Assembly (NCBI GenBank): GCA_946479905.1
Contig: CAMLIA010000141.1
Span: forward strand, 1 to 11,727
Source: an uncultured Frankiales bacterium
Lineage (GTDB): Bacteria > Actinomycetota > Actinomycetes > Mycobacteriales > SCTD01
Direction of reading: 5' to 3'
Length of the DNA stretch: 11,727 nucleotides
Under the pieces are notes generated by a model. That model was not told the origin of the DNA, made no database searches, and saw nothing but the letters and a program-made list of their open reading frames with translations. Positions 1 through 6,683 of this stretch are shown here, piece by piece. Each line of letters begins with the position of its first letter. Position 1 is the first letter of the stretch. A program made the position numbers and the translations under genes.

Positions 1-40
1 CGGCGAGCCTGGCGGGTGGGGCGGGTCCGGACACACCTCT

Positions 41-76
41 AGTATGCTCGAACCCCGGAGCGAAAACACGTTCGAA
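41..76 (-). promoter_or_regulatory. LexA/SOS-box-like element with leftward -10
   Basis: Positions 60-75 read GCGAAAACACGTTCGA. This matches 10 of 12 specified bases of the actinobacterial LexA box TCGAAC-N4-GTTCGA, with a perfect right half. An overlapping second candidate at 48-63 (TCGAACCCCGGAGCGA) has a perfect left half and a 4/6 right half. On the minus strand a CATACT hexamer lies at 46-41, a reasonable -10 for a gene that would start left of the window. Such boxes often precede SOS genes and HNH/DUF222 endonuclease genes in Nocardioides-like genomes. The target gene is not visible, so the assignment is tentative. Confidence 0.4.
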
Positions 77-114
77 TCAGTACAAGGCTCGTGCGCTGAT
101 GTTGTAGGTATCCG

Positions 115-148
115 GCATTCTCAGATGCCTACCGAGATGGTAGAATGC
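115..148 (+). promoter_or_regulatory. Promoter within an inverted repeat, upstream of the antiporter gene
   Basis: A -35-like TTCTCA (118-123) and a -10-like TAGAAT (141-146, 5/6 to TATAAT) are separated by exactly 17 nt, giving a predicted start of transcription near 153. The two hexamers sit inside the arms of an inverted repeat, GCATTCT (115-121) and AGAATGC (142-148). Smaller hairpins are possible inside: GGCAT/ATGCC (114-118/125-129) and CTACC/GGTAG (129-133/139-143). This fits an operator overlapping the promoter. It also argues against the in-frame ATG at 145, which would lie upstream of the transcript start. Confidence 0.5.
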
Positions 149-201
149 ATGAAGACGAACCAGCGCACGCTCACCGACCGCGCGTGCGGCAGGCTGTCCC
201 G

Positions 202-1269
202 ATGACCTCCTGGGCCTCGACGGTCTCGACGCGCGACCGGATCCTGCTCGGCGGAGCGGTGGCGATCACCGCCGCCGCCGGTGGCGTGAAGGGCGTCGGC
301 GGGCTGACCGCCTTCGTCGTCGCGGCGATCGCGCTGGCACTGCTGGCCACGTGCGTCGGCAGAGCGGTCGAGCACCTCGGCGAGCGGGTGTCGCCCGCGC
401 TGACCGGCGTGCTGCAGTCCGCGCTCGGGAACCTGCCGGAGCTGCTCATCCTCGTCTTCGCCCTGCACAAGGGGCTGGTGTCCGTCGTGCAGGCGACCAT
501 CGTGGGATCGATCCTCGCCAACGTGGCCCTGGTGCTGGGCGTGGCCTTCATCGCCGGCGGCCTCAAGAACGGCATCCAGACGTTCCCCGGTGCCGCAGCA
601 CGCGACATCGGGCTCACGCTCATGCTCGCCGTGGCCGCCCTCGCCGTACCCAGCCTGACGTCGGCCCTCCACAGCCCCGCCGCCGGCCACGAACGGGCAC
701 TCTCGGTGATCGTCTCGATCGTGCTGCTGCTCGCCTTCGTGCTGCTGCTCGTCTACACCCTGGGTCAGCCGACGACTGCCGCCGCTCCCGAAGAGCACAC
801 CGCCGAGGGGTGGCCGCTCTGGCTGGCCATCACCGTGCTGGCGGGGACGGGTCTGCTCGCCGCGCTCGCCTCGGACTGGTTCGTCGGCGCGCTGGAGCCC
901 GCGGTCGAGACGCTGGGGATCAGCGACGCCTTCGCCGGCCTCGTCATCGTCGCCATCGCGGGGAACGCCGTCGAGAACGTCGTCGGCATCCAGCTGGCGC
1001 TGAAGAACAAGTCGGAGGCCGCCCTGCAGGTCGTCCTGCAGTCGCCCATCCAGATCGCAATGGTCGTGGCGCCCGTGGTGCTGCTGCTGGCGCCGGCGCT
1101 GGGCGCGGCGTCGTTCACCCTCGTGCTGCCGCCGCTGCTGCTCGTCGCTCTCCTGCTGTCCGCGCTGATCGCGGTGCTCGTCACCTTCGACGGCGAGTCC
1201 ACCTGGTACGAGGGGGTCGTGCTGATCGGGCTCTACGTGCTGCTCGCCGCTTCCTTCTGGTGGGGCTAG
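202..1269 (+). CDS. CaxA-family Ca2+(cation)/H+ antiporter
   Basis: This 355-aa integral membrane protein has about 10-11 hydrophobic helices in two homologous halves, as in the Ca2+/cation antiporter superfamily. Each half carries the acidic family motif: GNLPEL near residues 76-81 and GNAVEN at 254-259, the latter followed by KNKSEAALQVVLQSPIQIA. These glutamates normally form the ion site; export of Ca2+ in exchange for protons is inferred from family. GNAVEN has Asn where classical CAX proteins have His (GNAAEH). An in-frame ATG at 145 would add a 19-residue His/Arg-rich leader, but those codons have clearly lower third-position G/C than the rest, and the promoter's predicted start lies at about 153. 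I therefore prefer ATG 202. Its stop overlaps the convergent xth stop in a shared CTAG. Confidence 0.85.
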   Translation: MTSWASTVSTRDRILLGGAVAITAAAGGVKGVGGLTAFVVAAIALALLATCVGRAVEHLGERVSPALTGVLQSALGNLPELLILVFALHKGLVSVVQATIVGSILANVALVLGVAFIAGGLKNGIQTFPGAAARDIGLTLMLAVAALAVPSLTSALHSPAAGHERALSVIVSIVLLLAFVLLLVYTLGQPTTAAAPEEHTAEGWPLWLAITVLAGTGLLAALASDWFVGALEPAVETLGISDAFAGLVIVAIAGNAVENVVGIQLALKNKSEAALQVVLQSPIQIAMVVAPVVLLLAPALGAASFTLVLPPLLLVALLLSALIAVLVTFDGESTWYEGVVLIGLYVLLAASFWWG

Positions 1270-2057
1270 GGAAGCTCGAGGTCGACAACGACCGGGCAGT
1301 GGTCGGACGGGCCGGTGCCCTTGCGCGCGTCCCGGTCGATCCACGCATCGGTGACGGTGATGCCCTTGCTGGGCAGGACCAGGTCGATCCGCATGCCGAG
1401 GTTCTTGTGGAACATGCCGGCGCGGTAGTCGTAGTAGGTGAACGGCTTGTCGTACTTCATCGGCCTGGGGACCACGTCGGTCAGACCGAGGTCGAGGAGC
1501 GCCTGCAGCCGCGCCCGCTCGAGCGGCGTGACGTGCGTGGAGCCCTCGAACGCGTTGATGTCCCAGACGTCGTCGTCGGTGGGCGCGATGTTGAAGTCAC
1601 CGGTGACGACGAGCGGCTGCGGCTCGCCGGCGACGACGTCCCGGAACCGGTCGAGCCACTCGAGCTTGTAGGGGAAGTGGGCGCTGTCGAGCGACCGGCC
1701 GTTCGGGACGTACAGCGACCAGACCCGCAGCCCACCGCAGGTCGCGCCGACTGCCCGGGCCTCGACCTTCGGCACGCTGAGCAGCACCTCGTCCTCGTCC
1801 GGGGCGAAGCCGGGCTGGTCGGCGAACCCCAGGGACACGTTCTCCAGGCCGACGCGGGACAGGATGGCCACGCCGTTCCAGCGCCCGTCGCCGTGGTGCG
1901 CCACCTCGTACCCCAGCGACTCCGCGTGGTCCGACGGGAACGACGCGGTCTTCGTCTCCTGCAGGCAGAGGACGTCGGGCTCGACCAGCTCGAGCCACTC
2001 GTTGAAGCGCGGCAGCCGGGCGGTGACCGAGTTGACGTTCCAGGTGGCGACTCTCAC
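1266..2057 (-). CDS. xth: Exodeoxyribonuclease III (AP endonuclease)
   Basis: The 263-aa protein belongs to the endonuclease/exonuclease/phosphatase fold and is the usual length for Xth. It cleaves abasic sites and degrades 3' ends in base excision repair. Active-site motifs are all present: WNVNS with N7, LQETK with metal-binding E34 (same numbering as E. coli), WNGVAI, YVPNG with the catalytic-region Tyr, GDFNIAP with D154 and N156, and the C-terminal SDHCPV with D252/H253. The start is GTG at 2057, because [10 protein letters not shown] is the canonical N-terminus; upstream in-frame sequence is only the shadow of glpX. GTG overlaps the glpX stop as GTGA, so translation is probably coupled and the gene is likely second in a glpX-xth transcript. 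Its stop overlaps the convergent antiporter stop. Confidence 0.93.
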   Translation of the reverse strand: MRVATWNVNSVTARLPRFNEWLELVEPDVLCLQETKTASFPSDHAESLGYEVAHHGDGRWNGVAILSRVGLENVSLGFADQPGFAPDEDEVLLSVPKVEARAVGATCGGLRVWSLYVPNGRSLDSAHFPYKLEWLDRFRDVVAGEPQPLVVTGDFNIAPTDDDVWDINAFEGSTHVTPLERARLQALLDLGLTDVVPRPMKYDKPFTYYDYRAGMFHKNLGMRIDLVLPSKGITVTDAWIDRDARKGTGPSDHCPVVVDLELP

Positions 2058-3088
2058 CGGCCCGCGTGCTCGAAGTCGATCGAGGCGTACGCCGAGAGCT
2101 TCGTCAGCCGGTGCTCGCTGATGATGCGGCGCACCGTCCCCGACTTCGAGCGCATCACCAGCGACTCGGTCGACGCACCGCCGCCCTTGTAGCGGACGCC
2201 GCGCACGAGCTCGCCGTCGGTGATGCCCGTCGCCACGAAGAACACGTTGTCGCTGCTGACGAGGTCGTCGGTGGACAGGATCGCGTCGAGGTCGAGGCCG
2301 GCGGCAGCAGCGTTCTCGAACTCGCTCTTCTTCTGGGGCCACAGCTTGCCCTGGATGACACCGCCGAGGCACTTCACCGCGCAGGCGGTGATGATGCCCT
2401 CAGGCGTGCCGCCGATGCCCAGCAGCAGGTCGACACCGGTGCCGTCCGTGCAGGCCATGACCGCTCCGGCGACGTCGCCGTCGGAGATGAACTTGATGCG
2501 GGCTCCCGCAGCACGAACCTCGTGCACCAGGTCCTCGTGGCGGGGGCGGTCCAGGATGCAGACCGTCACGTCCTCGACGGCCGCGCCCTTCGCCTTCGCG
2601 ACCGCCTGGATGTTGTGCGCGACGGGTGCGGTGATGTCGACGACGTCGGCGGCCAGGTGCCCGGTGACGAGCTTCTCCATGTAGAAGACGGCGCTGGGGT
2701 CGTACATGGTGCCGCGCTCGGCGACGGCCATGACCGCGATCGCGTTGGGCATGCCCTTGGCCATCAGGGTCGTCCCGTCGATCGGGTCGACGGCGACGTC
2801 GCACTCGGGCCCCTCGCCGGAACCGACCTGCTCGCCGTTGAACAGCATCGGGGCCTCGTCCTTCTCGCCCTCCCCGATGACGACGACGCCCTTCATCCCG
2901 ACCGTGCCGATCAGCTGGCGCATCGCGTCGACCGCGGCGCCGTCACCGCCGATCTTGTCGCCGCGCCCGACCCAGCGGCCGGCCGCCATCGCGGCGGCCT
3001 CGGTGACGCGGACCAGCTCGAGGGAGATGTTGCGGTCGGGGGCCTCGCGCGCCACCGACAGGGACTCAGGCACGTCCGGCTGCGTCAT
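2054..3088 (-). CDS. glpX: Class II fructose-1,6-bisphosphatase
   Basis: The 344-aa protein is the GlpX-type FBPase, the main gluconeogenic fructose-1,6-bisphosphatase in actinobacteria (fructose 1,6-bisphosphate to fructose 6-phosphate plus phosphate, cytosolic, metal dependent). Diagnostic motifs are [11 protein letters not shown] from residue 72 and the metal/phosphate-binding DPIDGTT at 101-107, which places it in the Li-sensitive phosphatase superfamily. [21 protein letters not shown] near the N-terminus is also typical. Length matches family. The ATG at 3088 is preceded by TAGGTT and 6 nt with no good Shine-Dalgarno, suggesting a leaderless message. It is divergent from tetR across 73 nt and coupled to xth at its 3' end. 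In M. tuberculosis glpX adjoins the DUF4245 gene directly; here three genes separate them. Confidence 0.95.
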   Translation of the reverse strand: MTQPDVPESLSVAREAPDRNISLELVRVTEAAAMAAGRWVGRGDKIGGDGAAVDAMRQLIGTVGMKGVVVIGEGEKDEAPMLFNGEQVGSGEGPECDVAVDPIDGTTLMAKGMPNAIAVMAVAERGTMYDPSAVFYMEKLVTGHLAADVVDITAPVAHNIQAVAKAKGAAVEDVTVCILDRPRHEDLVHEVRAAGARIKFISDGDVAGAVMACTDGTGVDLLLGIGGTPEGIITACAVKCLGGVIQGKLWPQKKSEFENAAAAGLDLDAILSTDDLVSSDNVFFVATGITDGELVRGVRYKGGGASTESLVMRSKSGTVRRIISEHRLTKLSAYASIDFEHAGR

Positions 3089-3094
3089 GCCCCA

Positions 3095-3100
3095 AACCTA
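3095..3100 (-). promoter_or_regulatory. -10 element of glpX (leaderless arrangement)
   Basis: The minus strand reads TAGGTT, then six nucleotides (TGGGGC), then the glpX ATG. A transcript starting about 7 nt after the hexamer would begin at the start codon itself. No clear -35 is visible. Confidence 0.55.
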
Positions 3101-3118
3101 CGTGAGAGGCTCGGACCG

Positions 3119-3152
3119 TGACACGTCAGGACCTGGACCCTGCGGACCTGGA
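3119..3152. promoter_or_regulatory. Candidate operator elements between glpX and tetR
   Basis: The 73-nt divergent gap holds an imperfect palindrome TGACACGTCA (3119-3128) and a direct repeat GGACCTGGA at 3129-3137 and 3144-3152. TetR-family genes often bind palindromes next to their own start, so TGACACGTCA is the best guess for autoregulation, and it could also touch glpX. The second GGACCTGGA overlaps the bases just before the tetR Shine-Dalgarno. This is suggestive only. Confidence 0.25.
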
Positions 3153-3161
3153 GCTGTCGGC

Positions 3162-3734
3162 ATGAGCATCTCCACGCGCGCCCAGGGCACCCGGTCTGCG
3201 CTGCTGGCGGCGGCCCGCGGGGTCTTCGCCGAGTCCGGGTTCGCCGAGGCGTCGATCGCCGAGGTCGTGGCCCGGGCGGGAGCGTCGGTCGGTTCGCTGT
3301 ACCACCACTTCGGCGGCAAGGCGGAGCTCTACCTGGCGTTGTTCGAGGAGTACCAGTCGGGCCAGGAGGCGCGGGCCGCCAACGCCGTCCGGGAGGCCAG
3401 GCTCGCCGGTGAGGGCGACCCGTTCGCGCTGTTCGTCGTCGGGTCCCGCTCCTACCTCGCGGGCTGCTGGGAGCAGCGCGACCTGGCGCGGATGTTCCTG
3501 GCCGGCGGGGGGCCGCCCGGCTTCGAGCTGCTGTCCCGGAAGCGCTACCGCGACTGGACCCGCCGCAACGCGCTGCTGCTCGGCGCCGAGTCGGAGTGGG
3601 GCGACGCGCTGGTGCTCGTCCTCACCACGGTCATCAGCGAGGCCGGCCATGAGATGGCAGTCTGCGACGACGAGGACTCGGCCCAGCGGCTGGCCGAGAA
3701 CGTCCTGACCCTGGTGGAGAAGATCGGCAGATGA
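3162..3734 (+). CDS. TetR-family transcriptional regulator
   Basis: The 190-aa protein has the canonical TetR N-terminal DNA-binding domain. The helix-turn-helix spans roughly residues 31-51 (SIAEVVARAGASVGSLYHHF), followed by GGKAELYLALFEEY, the usual helix 4. The C-terminal ligand-binding part is divergent and gives no effector clue. I chose ATG 3162 because GGAG at 3150-3153 sits 8 nt upstream and because MSISTRAQGTRSALLAAARGVF is a normal TetR opening; the open frame continues upstream only as non-coding sequence. Its stop overlaps the next start as ATGA, so it is the first gene of a coupled three-gene operon and probably controls it. Which ligand or metabolite it senses cannot be read from the sequence. 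Confidence 0.93.
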   Translation: MSISTRAQGTRSALLAAARGVFAESGFAEASIAEVVARAGASVGSLYHHFGGKAELYLALFEEYQSGQEARAANAVREARLAGEGDPFALFVVGSRSYLAGCWEQRDLARMFLAGGGPPGFELLSRKRYRDWTRRNALLLGAESEWGDALVLVLTTVISEAGHEMAVCDDEDSAQRLAENVLTLVEKIGR

Positions 3735-4306
3735 GGTTCTTCGAGGACGAGGCACCCCGCCCCACGCGGAGCGGGGCCGACTGGGAGCACCACCGGAAGG
3801 CGCGGGACCCGCACTCCGGACCCGCGCAGGACGAGGTCGGCGTGATGGCGATGTCGGGCTTCGTGCTGGCGCGCAGCGCCGACGTGGCGATCGCGCTCAG
3901 CGGCATCTCCGCCTTCTCGGACGGGCTCGTCTTCCACGTCGTGGTGCTGTTCGCCGACGAGCAGCGCCGCGAGACCCTCGACTGGTCGCTGCAGGAGTAC
4001 AGCCGCAGCCCGGGCAGGTTCCGCCTCGGTGTGCAGCTCCCGGACGGCACCCGCGCCACCGCCGGCACCGGGGACGCCCCGCCCGTGATGGCGCGCGACG
4101 CCGAGGCTGTCCTCACCCAGCTGAGCAGCTCCGACCGGCCGCTGCGCTGGCAGGGCGACTACTGGCTGTGGCCGCTGCCGGAGGAGGGGTCCATGGTGCT
4201 CGGCTGCCGCTGGCCGGACCGGGCGATCGACGAGACGCTCGTGTCGGTGGAGACGTCGACGCTGCTGGCGGCCGCCGCGAGCAGCGGCCCCATCTGGCTC
4301 ACCTGA
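3731..4306 (+). CDS. Hypothetical protein, 191 aa, in TetR/PLP-enzyme operon
   Basis: I do not recognise a family. The protein looks soluble: no signal peptide and no convincing membrane helix. The N-terminal 40 residues are charged (RFFEDEAPRP, DWEHHRKARDPHSG). The middle alternates hydrophobic strands (VAIALSG, GLVFHVVVLF) with charged turns, suggesting a beta-rich fold. The C-terminal third is tryptophan-rich (RWQGDYWLWPLPEEG, CRWPDRAIDETLVSVET). Coding status is well supported: strong third-position G/C, an ATGA overlap with tetR, and a TGATG junction with the following enzyme gene. Tight coupling on both sides suggests a shared pathway or a complex with the PLP enzyme, which is inference. 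Confidence 0.82.
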   Translation: MRFFEDEAPRPTRSGADWEHHRKARDPHSGPAQDEVGVMAMSGFVLARSADVAIALSGISAFSDGLVFHVVVLFADEQRRETLDWSLQEYSRSPGRFRLGVQLPDGTRATAGTGDAPPVMARDAEAVLTQLSSSDRPLRWQGDYWLWPLPEEGSMVLGCRWPDRAIDETLVSVETSTLLAAAASSGPIWLT

Positions 4307-5448
4307 TGGCGGACGAGGGGGCGCACGCCGACCTGCTCGACCGGCGTGACGACTACCCGGTCCTGGCCCGCTCGACCTACCTCGCCTCGCACACCCTGGG
4401 CGCGATGCACCGTCGTACCCCCGACAGGCACGCGGAGTTCACCCGGCTCTGGGCGGAGCAGGGCGTCGTGGCGTGGGAGACGTGGGCGCCCGAGGTGCGC
4501 CGGGTCGCCGACGTGGTGGGCTCGCTGATCGGCGCTCCGCCGGGGACGACGGTGATGCGGCAGAACGTCGCCGACCTCCTCGGTGACGTCGTCAGCGCCC
4601 TCGACTGGCGCGGCCCGCGCAACCGCGTCGTCACGAGCGACCTCGAGTGGCCGGGGTCGTTGCACACGTGGTCGCAGATCGCCCGGTGGGGCGGGGAGGC
4701 CGTCGTCGTACCCGCCCAGGGGATCGAGCTCGACCTCGACGCGATGGTCGCCGCCATCGACGAGCGGACGCTCCTCGTCGAGTGCTCGCACGTGCTGTTC
4801 CGGACCTCCACGCTCAACGACGTCCGGCCGCTCGTCGAGCGGGCGCACGAGGTGGGCGCCCTGGCGGTCGTGGACGGGTACCAGGCGGCCGGCACGGTGC
4901 CGGTCGACGTCGTGGACCTCGGTGTCGACGTCTACCTCGGCGGGTCGGTGAAGTACCTCTCCGGCGGGCCCGGCAACGGCTGGATGTACGTGCGGCCCGG
5001 CCTCGACCTGGAGCCCGTGACGACCGGCTGGTTCGGTCAGCGGGCGCCGTTCGACTTCGACCCGGACAACCACTACGCCGAGGGCGTCGCGCGCTTCACC
5101 GGCGGTACGCCGGGGGTGCCGGCGCACTACGGCGCGGGCCCTGCGTACGAGGCCCTGGCCGAGATCGGTGTGCAGCGGGTCAGGGAGCGGTCGCAGTCGA
5201 TGACGCAGCCGCTGCTGGAGGCGGCGCTGGAGCTCGGCTTCACCGTCCGCTCGCCGCACGACCCCGCACGGCGCGGCGGTCACGTCACGATCGACCCCGG
5301 TGACAGCGAGCGGGTCCACGACGCGCTGCACGCGCAGGGCTTCGTCGTCGACCACCGGCCCGGCGTCGGGATCCGGGTCTCCCCGCACTTCTACAACACC
5401 ATGGACGAGGCGATGGGCTGCCTGGCCGCCATGCGGGCCGCGCGCTGA
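4306..5448 (+). CDS. Kynureninase-like PLP-dependent enzyme (aminotransferase class V fold)
   Basis: The 380-aa fold-type I PLP protein most resembles kynureninase. The PLP Asp lies in VVDGYQAAG (D190, equivalent to WDLAHSAG of kynureninases). The Schiff-base Lys is K216 in GGSVKYLSGGPGNGWMYV, matching the KYLNGGPG signature. Further on, TTGWFGQRAPFDFDP and RFTGGTPGVPA match the substrate-proximal GWFGH..PF.F and RF..GTPP blocks. Kynureninase hydrolyses kynurenine to anthranilate and alanine, but no other tryptophan-catabolic genes are near, so the true substrate may differ; related class V enzymes include cysteine desulfurases and epimerases. The start ATG 4306 overlaps the previous stop as TGATG. 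An upstream in-frame extension is only shadow of the preceding gene. It is the last gene of the TetR-led operon. Confidence 0.85.
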   Translation: MADEGAHADLLDRRDDYPVLARSTYLASHTLGAMHRRTPDRHAEFTRLWAEQGVVAWETWAPEVRRVADVVGSLIGAPPGTTVMRQNVADLLGDVVSALDWRGPRNRVVTSDLEWPGSLHTWSQIARWGGEAVVVPAQGIELDLDAMVAAIDERTLLVECSHVLFRTSTLNDVRPLVERAHEVGALAVVDGYQAAGTVPVDVVDLGVDVYLGGSVKYLSGGPGNGWMYVRPGLDLEPVTTGWFGQRAPFDFDPDNHYAEGVARFTGGTPGVPAHYGAGPAYEALAEIGVQRVRERSQSMTQPLLEAALELGFTVRSPHDPARRGGHVTIDPGDSERVHDALHAQGFVVDHRPGVGIRVSPHFYNTMDEAMGCLAAMRAAR

Positions 5449-5465
5449 TCCATGACAATGGAGGC

Positions 5466-5996
5466 GTGACCGTGACGGACGCCCCTCCCGCCGCACCGCC
5501 CGCGAAGCGGCGCGGCCGCGAGACCGCCCTGGACATGCTCCGGACGCTCGCCGTGGTCTTCGCCCTCGTGGTCCCGCTGTGGTTCTTCGGCCAGGCGTCC
5601 CCGAGCGACGAGAAGGCGATCCGCCCGGTCGACCCGACCGCGACCTACTCCGACTACCGCGCGGAGACCGGCGGGCCGGCGCCGGCGACGCCGGCGGGCT
5701 GGACCCCCAACGTGCAGGCCTACGAGGGCGAGATCGCGCGGGTGGGCTACGTGCGCGCCAAGCACTACATGGAGTGGGAGGGCTCGACCGGCACCGACTG
5801 GGTCTACGACGCGACCGGCAAGGGGTCGAAGACCGGCACCGTCGACGTCGGCGGCGTCGCCTGGCAGCAGTGGGAGGACAGCGCCGGCCACGTGTCGCTG
5901 GTCCGCTCGTTCGGGAGGGCCACCGCCCTGGTGGGCGGGGTCCGCGAGGAGGCGACCCTCGAGGAGCTCGAGTCGCTCGCGGCCACCTTCCGCTAG
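5466..5996 (+). CDS. DUF4245 domain-containing membrane-anchored protein
   Basis: The 176-aa protein has a Lys/Arg-rich N-terminal tail (AKRRGRETALD), a single hydrophobic helix at about residues 24-41, then a soluble domain of about 130 residues rich in Trp and Tyr. This layout and its position near glpX match the actinobacterial DUF4245 family (Rv1100-like), whose function is unknown; topology suggests an extracytoplasmic domain. Two starts compete. GTG 5466 has GACAAT plus 6 nt before it, a leaderless layout. GTG 5472, two codons later, has GGAGG at 5460-5464 with a 7-nt spacer. Both give essentially the same protein. The stop abuts the convergent xseB stop with no nucleotide between. Confidence 0.85.
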   Translation: MTVTDAPPAAPPAKRRGRETALDMLRTLAVVFALVVPLWFFGQASPSDEKAIRPVDPTATYSDYRAETGGPAPATPAGWTPNVQAYEGEIARVGYVRAKHYMEWEGSTGTDWVYDATGKGSKTGTVDVGGVAWQQWEDSAGHVSLVRSFGRATALVGGVREEATLEELESLAATFR

Positions 5997-6200
5997 TCAG
6001 GCCTTGCGGTCGGCGAGCGCAGCGTCCATCCGCGCCTTGGCTCCGTCGAGCCACGCCTGGCAGACCTTGGCCAGCTCCTCGCCGCGCTCCCAGAGCGCGA
6101 GCGACTCCTCCAGCGTCGCGCCGCCCGCCTCGAGCCGGCGCACCACCTCAGCCAGCTCGTCGCGGGCCGCTTCGTAGGTCGGGCTGGCAGGATCGGTCAC
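5997..6200 (-). CDS. xseB: Exodeoxyribonuclease VII small subunit
   Basis: The 67-aa protein shows the XseB signature throughout: YEAARDELAEVVRRLEAGGATLEESLALWERGEELAKVCQ. It forms the helical small subunit that binds several per XseA chain in exonuclease VII, which degrades single-stranded DNA. Length is typical, being slightly shorter than the E. coli protein. Start is GTG at 6200, directly abutting the GTG of the divergent GNAT gene (CACGTG). TAGGCT followed by six nucleotides precedes the GTG, so it probably has its own leaderless promoter located inside the GNAT reading frame. Normally xseB follows xseA directly; here a gene on the opposite strand separates them. Confidence 0.93.
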   Translation of the reverse strand: MTDPASPTYEAARDELAEVVRRLEAGGATLEESLALWERGEELAKVCQAWLDGAKARMDAALADRKA

Positions 6201-6677
6201 GTGGCCAGCCTAAGACGCGCAACTGCCCACGACGCCGAAGCGCTCGCCCGGCTGCGCGGGTTCATGCACCTGTCGATGGGCGACGAGCTGACCGACGAGT
6301 GGTACGCCGAGTGCGTCGCCGCCTTCCGCCGCCGGCTGGTGACGGAGGAGTTCCGCGCGTTCGTGGTCGAGGTGGACGGGTCGGTCGTGGCAGGCGGCGC
6401 CGGCTGGCTGGACGAGCACCTGCCGTCGCCGTACCTCCTCAGCGGCCTGCGCGGTCACATCGCCTCCATGAGCACCGACCCGGAACACCGGCGGCAGGGG
6501 TACGCCCGGGAGGTCTTCGCGGCGCTCATGGGCTGGTTCCACTCCCTCGGCATCGCCCGCGTCGACCTGCGCGCCACCGAGGAGGGCAAGGCCCTCTACG
6601 AGCAGTTCGGCTTCCAGGTCCTCGGGGGCGCGACGATGGCGTGGTTCGCCCCGGGCGGCCGCGCCGGCCTGCAGTGA
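6201..6677 (+). CDS. GNAT-family N-acetyltransferase
   Basis: The 158-aa protein has the GNAT fold. Opening LRRATAHDAEALARLR is the usual beta1-alpha1. Motif A is ASMSTDPEHRRQGYAREVFAAL, with the acetyl-CoA pyrophosphate-binding RRQGYA at 97-102. Motif B ends in GKALYEQFGFQ near residues 129-139. The acceptor substrate (small molecule or protein) cannot be told. GTG 6201 is taken as start because the family pattern begins within a few residues. AGGA at 6189-6192 could serve as Shine-Dalgarno (8-nt spacer), or CAGGAT plus 7 nt could be a weak leaderless -10. The gene lies antisense between xseB and xseA, with start touching xseB's start and stop 6 nt from xseA's stop. Confidence 0.9.
   Translation: MASLRRATAHDAEALARLRGFMHLSMGDELTDEWYAECVAAFRRRLVTEEFRAFVVEVDGSVVAGGAGWLDEHLPSPYLLSGLRGHIASMSTDPEHRRQGYAREVFAALMGWFHSLGIARVDLRATEEGKALYEQFGFQVLGGATMAWFAPGGRAGLQ
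6207..6212 (-). promoter_or_regulatory. -10 element of xseB inside the GNAT gene
   Basis: The minus strand reads TAGGCT, then GGCCAC (6 nt), then the xseB GTG. The hexamer overlaps codons 3-4 of the divergent GNAT gene, so the xseB promoter must lie within that coding sequence. Confidence 0.5.
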
Positions 6678-6683
6678 AAGGGC

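Noticed and set aside
145..201. Longer antiporter form starting at ATG 145
   Set aside because: The 19 extra codons have only about 12/19 G/C third bases against nearly all in the body of the gene, and the TAGAAT box at 141-146 would start transcription after this ATG.
100..201. Metal riboswitch in the antiporter leader
   Set aside because: Hairpins are present, but none of the conserved elements of the known yybP-ykoY or other metal riboswitches is visible, and most of the structure lies upstream of the predicted start of transcription.
351..2192. 613-codon open frame on the plus strand
   Set aside because: It covers the antiporter in another frame and xth antisense; Arg/Ala-rich low-complexity translation without homology signals.
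4159..6054. 631-codon open frame on the minus strand
   Set aside because: It is Arg/Pro/Gly-rich, lies antisense to the PLP-enzyme and DUF4245 genes, and has no recognisable domain. It is a typical shadow frame of GC-rich DNA.
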